Made by a program: the position numbers and the translations under genes. Below are positions 55,901-64,000 of a stretch of DNA of 64,000 nucleotides, one piece after another. The stretch comes from Bacteroidales bacterium SW299 (GTDB lineage: Bacteria; Bacteroidota; Bacteroidia; Bacteroidales; Bacteroidaceae), in assembly GCA_019550975.1 (NCBI GenBank), contig SDWH01000017.1, forward strand, positions 1-64,000, written 5' to 3'. Numbering within the stretch: the stretch's first letter is position 1; every line of letters begins with the position of its first letter. Below the pieces are notes generated by a model. It was not told where the DNA came from, searched no databases, and saw only the letters and a list, made by a program, of their open reading frames with translations.

Positions 55901-57682
55901 ATGAAGAATATAAGGAATTTTTGCATTATTGCCCATATTGATCATGGCAAGTCGACGTTGGCCGACCGTTTGCTGGAGTACACGAAAACGATTAAGATAA
56001 CCGAAGGTCAGATGCTCGACGACATGGATCTGGAGCGCGAGCGAGGCATCACAATCAAAAGTCATGCCATTCAGATGGAATATATCTACAACGGTGAAAA
56101 GTACATTCTGAATCTGATTGATACTCCGGGGCATGTGGACTTTTCGTATGAAGTTTCTCGTTCGATAGCAGCCTGTGAAGGCGCATTGCTTGTGGTTGAT
56201 GCTTCGCAGGGTGTGCAGGCTCAGACCATCTCGAATCTTTATATGGCACTTGAGCACGATCTGGAAATCATTCCGGTGATGAACAAGTGTGACATGGACA
56301 GTGCGATGCCCGATGAGGTGGAGGACGAAATCATCGACTTGCTGGGCTGCAAGAGGGAAGACATTATCCGTGCTTCCGGAAAGACAGGAATGGGGGTGGA
56401 AGACATATTGAAAGCTGTTGTGGAACGCATCCCTTGTCCGACGGGGGACGAGAATGCTCCGTTACAGGCATTGATCTTTGATTCGGTCTTCAATTCGTTC
56501 CGCGGAATCATCGCATATTTTAAGGTAGAAAACGGAGTCATCCGCACGGGCGACCATGTGAAGTTTTTCAACACGGGCAAGGAATATGATGCTGATGAGG
56601 TGGGCGTGCTGAAGATGGACATGGTTCCGCGGAAGGAGTTGCGTACGGGGGACGTAGGTTATATCATTTCGGGTATCAAAAGCTCGAGGGAAGTGAAGGT
56701 GGGCGATACGATTACGCACGTCGACCGTCCGTGTGCGGAAGCAATCGCCGGATTTGAAGAGGTGAAGCCGATGGTGTTTGCCGGTCTTTATCCGATAGAG
56801 GCGGATGATTACGAGAATCTTCGGGCTTCGCTTGAGAAACTCCAGTTGAACGATGCTTCATTGACTTTCCAGCCGGAATCGTCCTTGGCTTTGGGATTCG
56901 GTTTCCGCTGCGGCTTTTTGGGACTGCTTCATATGGAGATTATTCAGGAGCGTCTTGACCGTGAATTCGACATGAGTGTCATTACTACCGTGCCGAACGT
57001 GTCGTATATGGTGTATGACAAGCAGGGCGGCGTGCAGGAAGTGCATAATCCGGGCGGAATGCCTGACCCGACATTGATAGACCGTATCGAGGAACCTTAT
57101 ATCGACGCTTCCATCATCACGACTACCGACTACATCGGGCCTATCATGACGCTGTGTCTGGGCAAACGCGGCGAACTGGTCCGTCAGGACTATATTTCGG
57201 GCAACCGTGTGGAACTGCACTATAAGATGCCGCTGGGAGAAATTGTCATTGACTTCTACGACAAGCTGAAAAGCATCTCAAAGGGATACGCCTCATTCGA
57301 CTATCATCAGGCTGGTTTCCGTCCGTCGAAGCTGGTCAAGCTCGATATCCTGCTCAACGGCGAATCGGTAGATGCGCTTTCTACGCTTACTCATTTTGAC
57401 AATGCCTATGATTTGGGACGCAAGATGTGTGAAAAACTGAAAGAACTGATACCGCGCCAGCAGTTTGAGATTGCTATTCAGGCGGCCATCGGCTCGAAAA
57501 TCATTGCCCGCGAAACCATCAAGGCTGTGCGTAAGGACGTGACGGCCAAATGTTACGGAGGCGACGTAAGCCGCAAGCGCAAGTTGCTCGAAAAGCAGAA
57601 GCGCGGAAAGAAGCGCATGAAGCAGATCGGTACGGTGGAGGTGCCTCAAAAGGCGTTTTTGGCTGTGCTGAAGCTGGATTAG
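55901..57682 (+). CDS. lepA: Elongation factor 4 (LepA)
   Basis: 593-residue translational GTPase. G motifs: [16 protein letters not shown] (G1), RGITIKSHA (G2), [12 protein letters not shown] (G3), MNKCDM (G4), SGKTGMGV (G5). The C-terminal LepA-specific domain ends [35 protein letters not shown], diagnostic for the family. Intact. Confidence 0.98.
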   Translation: MKNIRNFCIIAHIDHGKSTLADRLLEYTKTIKITEGQMLDDMDLERERGITIKSHAIQMEYIYNGEKYILNLIDTPGHVDFSYEVSRSIAACEGALLVVDASQGVQAQTISNLYMALEHDLEIIPVMNKCDMDSAMPDEVEDEIIDLLGCKREDIIRASGKTGMGVEDILKAVVERIPCPTGDENAPLQALIFDSVFNSFRGIIAYFKVENGVIRTGDHVKFFNTGKEYDADEVGVLKMDMVPRKELRTGDVGYIISGIKSSREVKVGDTITHVDRPCAEAIAGFEEVKPMVFAGLYPIEADDYENLRASLEKLQLNDASLTFQPESSLALGFGFRCGFLGLLHMEIIQERLDREFDMSVITTVPNVSYMVYDKQGGVQEVHNPGGMPDPTLIDRIEEPYIDASIITTTDYIGPIMTLCLGKRGELVRQDYISGNRVELHYKMPLGEIVIDFYDKLKSISKGYASFDYHQAGFRPSKLVKLDILLNGESVDALSTLTHFDNAYDLGRKMCEKLKELIPRQQFEIAIQAAIGSKIIARETIKAVRKDVTAKCYGGDVSRKRKLLEKQKRGKKRMKQIGTVEVPQKAFLAVLKLD

Positions 57683-58132
57683 TCGTTTGATAAAAAAGTG
57701 CGTGAAACGCTTCTTAAGCGTAGAAGGCATAAAATACAGGGTTGCCCGTTGGTGGAGTTAAATGAATGCGTATTTAACTCTGCCGGCAGGTTTCTTGTTT
57801 TTCAATGTCTGGTACGGAATCTTGTTGGCTTTGAATCAATGCAGATAATTCAGGATGCGCACAATCATTGCAGCATTGAGGTTGCTGTCTTTATGGGCAG
57901 CGGTGTGCTGTGAGGAATTGCGGGTAGAGTGTTGTGCCTCTGCCCTTTTGGAAGAGTAGCGCTCCGGCTTTTCTCTTCGTGGAGAACTTCGGTGGAATTA
58001 GCTCAGCATGAGGATGCTGTTTTCCTTTTTTAAACATTCTGCCGCCTGTTTGGGCATAAATTGTATTTTCGTAAAATATATTAATATTTCTTTGTTGTTG
58101 TTCACAATGAAAATTGTCTGCTTCCTATGTTA
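57683..58132. other. Intergenic region after lepA
   Basis: 450 bases without a convincing gene. Two small stem-loops are visible: ACGCTT/AAGCGT (about 57708-57722) and GAGTTAAAT/ATTTAACTC (57755-57763 with 57772-57780). Either could terminate lepA, but neither has a T tract directly after it. Nothing else was recognised before the promoter at 58133. Confidence 0.5.
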
Positions 58133-58140
58133 TATTTTTG
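58133..58140 (+). promoter_or_regulatory. Candidate -7 box for the metzincin gene
   Basis: TATTTTTG, exact TAnnTTTG, 26 bases before ATG 58166. It lies inside an upstream extension of the frame (from 58127), which is therefore rejected. Confidence 0.55.
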
Positions 58141-58165
58141 TGGGCTTTTTAATAAAACTAAAGAT

Positions 58166-60763
58166 ATGAGAGTTTGTAAGGTAGTAATTTTAACGCTGGT
58201 CGTTGGCATGGCGGAAGGATTTGCATTTCCTTCCACAGTTGCAGCCGGTCAGTTGAGGTGGTTTAAGAAGAAAAAGAAGGAGTCGACGGAACAGGTACAG
58301 AAGGCATCTCCCTACGAGGATCTTGTGAAAGGCAGCAAGGTTTCAAAAGGAATGTTTTCGGTGTACCAGAAAGGGAATGACTATTATTTTGAGGTTCCGG
58401 TTTCCTTGCTCGGAAAAGAAATGCTGGTGGTGAACAAATTGCAGCGTGTACCTTCCGAATTGAACGAGGCGGGGGTGAATCGCGGAGTAAACTATGAAAA
58501 TCAAATGGTAAGTATCGAGTGGAATAAGGCGGACAACAAGCTCATGTTTCGCCAGCGCCGTCCGCTTCCTCTTGTTTCTCCCGAAGATGCGATCAGCCAG
58601 TCTGTGAAAGACAATTTTATTTCTCCGCTGATTGCGGGCTTTAAGGTTGAAGCTGTCAATGAAGATTCTACAGCGGTGGTCATTAAGGTGAATGATATTT
58701 ACGACGGCACGGAAACCAGCATCAACAATGTGTTTACCAATATTAATCTGGGAACTTCTGCCATCAAGAATCTTTCGCGGATCTTGTCGGTCAAGTCGTT
58801 TGCGAACAATGTGGTCGCCACATCCGAACTGACAACCAAGGTGACCGAGGGGACAACCAGTGTTTATGTGACGGTTGAGGTAAGTTCGTCGTTGCTGTTA
58901 TTGCCGGATGTGCCGATGCAGGGACGTTTTGACAATCAGAAGGTGGGGTATTTCACAAATCCGCTGTTGAGTTTCAGCGACCGCCAGCAGGGAACGGACA
59001 AAAAGCATTTCATCACTCGCTGGCGGCTGGAGCCGAAGCCGGAAGACCGCGAGGCTTATCTTTCCGGCCAGTTGGTGGAGCCGGCCAGACCGATTGTTTT
59101 TTATATTGACAATTCTACGCCTTATCAGTGGCGTCCTTATATAAAGAAAGGAATCGAGGAGTGGCAGGCTGCTTTTGAGCAGGCAGGATTCAAGAATGCG
59201 ATTCAGGCCAGGGAGATGTCAGACAGCATTGCTATTGACGCAGATGATGTGAACTACTCTGTGGTGACATACGCGGCATCTGAAAAGAAGAATGCGATGG
59301 GACCGTCGATACTGGACCCGCGTTCGGGAGAGATTCTTGAAGCTGACATTATGTGGTGGCATAATGTGTTGTCGATGGTGCGCGAATGGATAACGGTGCA
59401 GACAGGAGCCGTTTGTCCGGCAGCGAGAAACGTACAGTTGCCGGACTCGCTGATGGGCGACGCTATCCGTTTTGTGGCTTGTCATGAAGTGGGCCACTCT
59501 TTGGGACTGCGTCATAACATGATGGCGTCGGCTGCCTTCCCGACCGATTCTTTGCGGTCTGCCACATTCACTTCGCGGATGAACTCAACATCTTCTTCCA
59601 TCATGGACTACGCCCGTTTCAATTATGTGGCGCAGCCGGGAGATGGCGTAAAGGTGCTTTCGCCTCATATCGGTCCTTATGACAAGTTTGCGATAGAGTA
59701 TGGTTACCGCTGGTACGGGAAGAACTCTCCGGAAGAAGAAAAGGATCTGTTGTATGACCTGTTGGGCAAATATACCGGCAAGCTCTACAAATACAGCGAA
59801 GCGCAGGACGTGAGGGATGCAGTAGATCCCCGTGCGCAGAATGAAGACTTGGGAGATGATCCGGTGCGTTCTTCTTTGTATGGAATCGCTAACCTGAAAC
59901 GAATCGTTCCGGAGATATTGAAATGGACGACAACCGGAGAAAAAGGCCAGACATACGAGGACGCTTCCCGGCTTTATTATGCCGTCATAAACCAATGGAA
60001 CAATTATTTGTATCATGTGCTGGCCAATATCGGCGGCATTTATATCGAGAACACGACGGTAGGCGACGGAGTGAAGACTTACACGTTTGTTGAGAAAAGC
60101 CGTCAGAAAGAGGCGCTTCGTTTTCTGATTGATCAGGTGCTGACTTATCCGGCATGGCTCTTTGACACGGAAGTGGGGCAATATACCTACCTGCTTCGTG
60201 ACACGCCGAACGGAGTGCAGGAAAACGCGCCCGCACAGATTCTGAAGAATGCCCAGGCATATATTCTTTGGGACTTGCTGGGGAATAACAGGCTGATGCG
60301 TATGATTGAGAATGAGTATGAAAACGGAAAGGATGCGTTTACCGTGGTTGAAATGATGGATGAACTTCATAGAAGCTTGTTTGGAGTGACTGAGAGAGGG
60401 GGAAATCCGGATGTGATGGAACGTTCGTTGCAGAAGAATTTCCTCGATGCCCTGATGACTGCCGCCGCCGAACCGGAGGCCGTGAAAATCAACAAGAAGC
60501 TGGCTGGAGGCCACTGCCTGTTTGCTTGCGGTGAAGCAGAGTGTTCAAATGGAGAGAGCGATGAACGGATGGGTGCTCCCCGCGTGCTTAATTTCTACGG
60601 AAGCCAGCTTACGCGGATCTCGGATGCGATATCGGTGAAGCGCGGAGAATTGCTGCGTATCAAGAAACTGTTGCAGAAACGCCTTGGAACATCGGATATG
60701 GCGGTGCGCTATCATTATGAGGATATGATTCTGCGCATCAATACGGCGTTGGGTATCAACTGA
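58166..60763 (+). CDS. Large exported metzincin (DUF4953/DUF5117/DUF5118-like)
   Basis: 865 residues with a signal peptide (about 1-28). An N-terminal DUF5118-like segment (SPYEDLVKGSKVSKGMFSVYQKGNDYYFEVP) and a DUF5117-like region precede a metzincin catalytic domain: FVACHEVGHSLGLRHN (HExxHxxGxxH, about 440-450) and Met-turn SSIMDYARFNY (about 477-487). All three zinc His are present, so it should be active. Probably acts on proteins or glycoproteins at the cell surface. A SusC-like receptor gene begins 32 bases downstream on the same strand, suggesting an uptake locus for peptides or glycopeptides (inference). Confidence 0.88.
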   Translation: MRVCKVVILTLVVGMAEGFAFPSTVAAGQLRWFKKKKKESTEQVQKASPYEDLVKGSKVSKGMFSVYQKGNDYYFEVPVSLLGKEMLVVNKLQRVPSELNEAGVNRGVNYENQMVSIEWNKADNKLMFRQRRPLPLVSPEDAISQSVKDNFISPLIAGFKVEAVNEDSTAVVIKVNDIYDGTETSINNVFTNINLGTSAIKNLSRILSVKSFANNVVATSELTTKVTEGTTSVYVTVEVSSSLLLLPDVPMQGRFDNQKVGYFTNPLLSFSDRQQGTDKKHFITRWRLEPKPEDREAYLSGQLVEPARPIVFYIDNSTPYQWRPYIKKGIEEWQAAFEQAGFKNAIQAREMSDSIAIDADDVNYSVVTYAASEKKNAMGPSILDPRSGEILEADIMWWHNVLSMVREWITVQTGAVCPAARNVQLPDSLMGDAIRFVACHEVGHSLGLRHNMMASAAFPTDSLRSATFTSRMNSTSSSIMDYARFNYVAQPGDGVKVLSPHIGPYDKFAIEYGYRWYGKNSPEEEKDLLYDLLGKYTGKLYKYSEAQDVRDAVDPRAQNEDLGDDPVRSSLYGIANLKRIVPEILKWTTTGEKGQTYEDASRLYYAVINQWNNYLYHVLANIGGIYIENTTVGDGVKTYTFVEKSRQKEALRFLIDQVLTYPAWLFDTEVGQYTYLLRDTPNGVQENAPAQILKNAQAYILWDLLGNNRLMRMIENEYENGKDAFTVVEMMDELHRSLFGVTERGGNPDVMERSLQKNFLDALMTAAAEPEAVKINKKLAGGHCLFACGEAECSNGESDERMGAPRVLNFYGSQLTRISDAISVKRGELLRIKKLLQKRLGTSDMAVRYHYEDMILRINTALGIN

Positions 60764-60795
60764 TTATTTTTTTTGTTTAACTGCTTGATAAATTT

Positions 60796-63700
60796 ATGAC
60801 TAAAAAACTTTTTGGCATTTCATTATGCCTTCTGATCAACTTGTTCGCCAGGGCGTATGCCGGCGACCGTATTGTGACCGGAGTGGTGATTTCCGGTGAG
60901 GATGACCAGCCGCTGGTAGGTGCATCTGTTTATGTGCCTGCAGAGGAGCTGAAGAGAGTGGGTGATAACCGGACGGTTGTAGCTACTATAACCGATATTG
61001 ACGGAAAGTTTTCTCTGTCTGTGCCGGATAAGGTGACTGGATTAGGTTTCAAGTATATCGGATTTGAAGATCTGCATATAAAGCTGAAGGAAGGCAAAAA
61101 CGATTATCGGGTAATCTTGCAGCCAATGTCGCATATGTTGGAAGACGTTGTGGTTACGGGATATCAGGAGCTGGAACGGCGCAAACTGACGGCCGCCATT
61201 TCAAAGGTGGAAGTGACCGAGTCGATGGTGGGAGCTTCTACAAGCATCGACCAGGCACTGGCCGGTCAGATTGCCGGTGTGTCGGTGACCAGCGTTTCGG
61301 GCGCTCCGGGAGCGCCGGCCCGCATACGTATCCGCGGTACGGCCTCGCTGAACGGAACCCAAGACCCGCTTTGGGTGTTGGACGGCATTCCGCTGGAAGG
61401 AACGGACATCCCGGCCATGGACGCGAACAATGCCAACGATATTGTCAATATCGGCCAGTCGTCTGTTGCCGGCTTGAGCCCGAACGACATCGAGAACATC
61501 ACTATCTTGAAAGATGCAGCCGCTACGGCCATTTATGGAGCGCGTGCGGCAAACGGTGTCATCATAATCACGACGAAGAGAGGACGGACCGGCAAGCCTG
61601 TCGTCAACTTCAATACCAAGCTGACCTATACGCCGAATCTCGACACTTCGCGATTGAATCTGCTGAATGCCGATGAAAAGGTAAATCTGGAGCTGCAGCT
61701 TATGAAAGAAAAACCTTTCCTGATGTGGGACATTATAGAATATCCCGTATTCAGGGAAAAGGGCGAGGTGGCCGCTATCCTGAAGGCGAACGACGAGCTT
61801 GCGCTCTACCGCGAACAGGGATGGGACGCGCTGAGCCCTGAAACGCAGGAGGCGATCAACCGGCTGAGGGGAATAAACACAGACTGGAACGACATCCTTT
61901 TCCGTGATGCCGTTACGCAGGAATATAACTTCAGCATTTCGGGCGGAACCGAAAAGGTGACGTATTATAACTCGCTGGGATATACCATAGAGAACGGAAA
62001 TGTGCCGGGCGTGAGCATGAAGCGTTTCAATCTGACCAGCAAGACTTCCTATCAGGTGAACAAGATCTTGAGGCTGGGCATCTCGGTGTTTGCCAACCGG
62101 CGGAAAAACACTTCTTTCGTGTCGGATACGTACGGACTGATCAATCCGGTGTATTATTCGCGTATAGCCAGCCCTTATTTCCAGCCGTTCGACAAGGAAG
62201 GAAATTATCTGTACGACTACGATGTGCTGGAGGGCAGCGAGCGTGACGAGAAGCAAGGATTCAATATCTTTGAGGAGCGGGCCAATACCGGAAACGAGTC
62301 GGTGACTACTGCCATCAACTCGATCTTCAATGTAGACTTGCGCTTCAATGACCAGTGGAAGGTGTCGTCGCAGGTAGGCGTTCAGTGGGACCAGCTTGCG
62401 AAAGAGGAGTATGTGGGCAAAAATACATACAACATGCGCAACCAGCGTGAAAACAACACTTACTATAAGAACGGTACGCGCATCTACCTCATACCGGAAG
62501 GAGGAATGCTGCGGAATACATCCAGCACGACTTCGCAGATAACCTGGAAGCTTCAGGGAGAATACAAGAATACGTTCGGAAACATTCATGACGTGCAGGT
62601 GATGGCCGGTTCGGAAATCCGCAAGAACTGGCTGGAGAACACGGCATCAACCGGGTATGGCTATGATCCGAAGACGTTGACGTTCCAGAACATCGTGTTC
62701 CCCGACGAGAGCCGTGCAAACGACTGGAAGCTGAAAAGCAAAAGCTATCAGGAGAATGCTTTCGCTTCGTTCTACGCCAATGGTTCGTATACGCTCATGA
62801 ACCGTTATACGTTCGGGGCCAGCGTCCGTCTGGATGGCTCTGACCTCTTCGGGGTGGACAAGAAGTATCGCTTCCTTCCCATCTATTCGGCCAGTGCTCT
62901 GTGGAGAATCTCCAACGAAACTTTCATGCAGGAAGCGAAATGGCTGGACAATCTGGCCCTGCGCTTTTCATACGGTCTGCAGGGAAACATCGACAAGAAC
63001 ACGTCGCCCTTCCTTGTAGGCATTTACGACAATGTGAGTCTGCTGCCCGGATTTGGAAGCGAGCAGTCCATTGCCATCAACAGTGCGCCGAACAGCAAGC
63101 TGAGATGGGAAAAGACCGCCACGTATAATGTGGGGCTGGACTTCTCTGTGCTGAACCAGGCGATCAACCTGAGCGTAGACTATTATCACCGGAAAGGAAC
63201 GGATCTGATCGGATCGAAAATGCTGCCTCTTGAAAACGGGTTCAGCACCATGACCATAAATTGGGCAAGTATGCGCAACGAAGGTGTGGAAGTGAACCTG
63301 CAGACACGGAACATTGCAATGAAAGACTTCTCATGGTACACGACCTTCAACTTTGCATACAACCAGAACGAGGTGCTGAAAGTGATTACGGAGAAAGATC
63401 AGACAACGCCGAGTCTGGAAGGCTATCCGGTAGGAGCGATTTTTGCCTTGAAAACGAAAGGAATCGACAAGGAAACCGGGCAGATTCTGCTGGAAGACAA
63501 GCAGGGAAATGCCGTGACCGTGGAAGAAATGTTCAAGATGACGGATACCGGAGCGGGTGACGCTTCATACAACATTGGAGCTACCGTGGAAGAGCAGAGG
63601 GATATGTATACCTATGCAGGAACGACAGACGCGCCGTATACGGGCGGATTCCTGAATACATTGTCGTACAAGAACTGGGAGCTGAACATCAACTTCTCGT

Positions 63701-64000
63701 TCAACTTCGGGGCGCATGTTCGCACTTCTCCCAGCTATTCCATCACAGACTTTGACCTGGGGCGCAACGTAAACCGGGATATTCTCGACCGCTGGACGCC
63801 GGAAAATCCGAACGGCACGCTGCCTGCGCTGGCAACACAAAGAACGAATCCGGCCGACTATTACCTGTTCAATTCGAGAAGGGACATCTATAATTCGCTG
63901 GATATCTGGGTGAAGAAACTGAACTACGCCCGCTTGCAGAACCTGCGCCTGGCTTACCGCCTTCCTTCCGAATGGACTCACAAGCTGCGCATCGGCGACG
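60796..64000 (+). CDS. SusC/RagA-like TonB-dependent receptor, 3' end outside window
   Basis: About 1068 codons are present with no stop before the window edge. ATG 60796 begins MTKKLFGISLCLLINLFARAY, a signal peptide. A carboxypeptidase-regulatory domain follows (VTGVVISGEDDQPLVGASV), then EDVVVTGYQELERRKLT, the plug (TSIDQALAGQIAGVSV, RIRIRGTASLNG, DPLWVLDGIPLEG, ILKDAAATAIYGARAANGVIIITTKRG) and much of the barrel. No STN domain, so it is a plain importer type. A SusD partner should follow outside the window. It lies 32 bases behind the metzincin gene and is probably cotranscribed. Confidence 0.93.
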   Translation, partial: MTKKLFGISLCLLINLFARAYAGDRIVTGVVISGEDDQPLVGASVYVPAEELKRVGDNRTVVATITDIDGKFSLSVPDKVTGLGFKYIGFEDLHIKLKEGKNDYRVILQPMSHMLEDVVVTGYQELERRKLTAAISKVEVTESMVGASTSIDQALAGQIAGVSVTSVSGAPGAPARIRIRGTASLNGTQDPLWVLDGIPLEGTDIPAMDANNANDIVNIGQSSVAGLSPNDIENITILKDAAATAIYGARAANGVIIITTKRGRTGKPVVNFNTKLTYTPNLDTSRLNLLNADEKVNLELQLMKEKPFLMWDIIEYPVFREKGEVAAILKANDELALYREQGWDALSPETQEAINRLRGINTDWNDILFRDAVTQEYNFSISGGTEKVTYYNSLGYTIENGNVPGVSMKRFNLTSKTSYQVNKILRLGISVFANRRKNTSFVSDTYGLINPVYYSRIASPYFQPFDKEGNYLYDYDVLEGSERDEKQGFNIFEERANTGNESVTTAINSIFNVDLRFNDQWKVSSQVGVQWDQLAKEEYVGKNTYNMRNQRENNTYYKNGTRIYLIPEGGMLRNTSSTTSQITWKLQGEYKNTFGNIHDVQVMAGSEIRKNWLENTASTGYGYDPKTLTFQNIVFPDESRANDWKLKSKSYQENAFASFYANGSYTLMNRYTFGASVRLDGSDLFGVDKKYRFLPIYSASALWRISNETFMQEAKWLDNLALRFSYGLQGNIDKNTSPFLVGIYDNVSLLPGFGSEQSIAINSAPNSKLRWEKTATYNVGLDFSVLNQAINLSVDYYHRKGTDLIGSKMLPLENGFSTMTINWASMRNEGVEVNLQTRNIAMKDFSWYTTFNFAYNQNEVLKVITEKDQTTPSLEGYPVGAIFALKTKGIDKETGQILLEDKQGNAVTVEEMFKMTDTGAGDASYNIGATVEEQRDMYTYAGTTDAPYTGGFLNTLSYKNWELNINFSFNFGAHVRTSPSYSITDFDLGRNVNRDILDRWTPENPNGTLPALATQRTNPADYYLFNSRRDIYNSLDIWVKKLNYARLQNLRLAYRLPSEWTHKLRIGD

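Noticed and set aside
61201-62589. 462-codon minus-strand open frame opposite the right-edge SusC gene
   Set aside because: The plus strand reads as an unbroken TonB receptor with plug and barrel motifs; the antisense frame has no known pattern.

Overview
The window is chromosomal DNA from a gut-type member of the Bacteroidales (Bacteroides/Phocaeicola-like; the genus is inferred). Four things support this: SusC/SusD pairs, FecR/ECF regulation and AraC-type regulators; Bacteroidales-only families such as DUF5686 and a DUF2582-like winged helix; promoters of the Bacteroidales type TAnnTTTG, found upstream of many genes on both strands; and a hisH-A-F-IE cluster beside lysC and lysA. No phage, insertion sequence, CRISPR array or rRNA operon was recognised.

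Layout. 1-9 kb: an orphan Oar-type TonB receptor, an MFS exporter, a conserved unknown protein, a membrane acyltransferase and an ABC-F ATPase. 9-18.4 kb: a glycan utilisation locus with a GH110 alpha-1,3-galactosidase, SusD, an STN-domain SusC, FecR and a frameshifted ECF sigma gene. 18.5-28.6 kb: grpE-dnaJ, a small envelope protein with a two-lobed retropepsin-like protein, folC, a galactose operon (galM, sugar transporter, galK) and an arginase-family protein. 28.8-33.3 kb: an AraC regulator divergent from a TolC-type gene, whose partner HlyD and MFS genes have been merged by an internal deletion, then two small regulators. 33.7-46.8 kb: pheT, yebC, a TSCPD protein, a Crp/Fnr regulator, a DUF5686 protein, lysA, lysC, an FtsE-like ATPase and hisIE-F-A-H. 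47-48.9 kb: tRNA-Asp, an AT-rich DUF4304-like gene, a decayed GH3 glycosidase and gene-free DNA. 49-64 kb: a CPBP protease, a degenerate M23 protein coupled to an HExxH protein, an M20 dipeptidase, aroC, TPM and LemA proteins, lepA, a large metzincin and a SusC-like receptor cut by the window end.

How the genes work together. The GH110 locus should import and trim host glycans ending in alpha-1,3-galactose; the galactose released could feed the galM-transporter-galK operon 13 kb away. The STN domain of SusC, together with FecR, indicates control by trans-envelope signalling, but the matching sigma gene is broken in this sequence. Three loci show decay: the sigma gene, the HlyD/MFS pair and the GH3 gene.

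The least explained structures are two matched arrays of four about 21-bp palindromes (9049-9130 and 33478-33558), in opposite orientation, with corresponding linkers. I did not find a clearly new multi-gene system; the best leads are these arrays and the broken loci.
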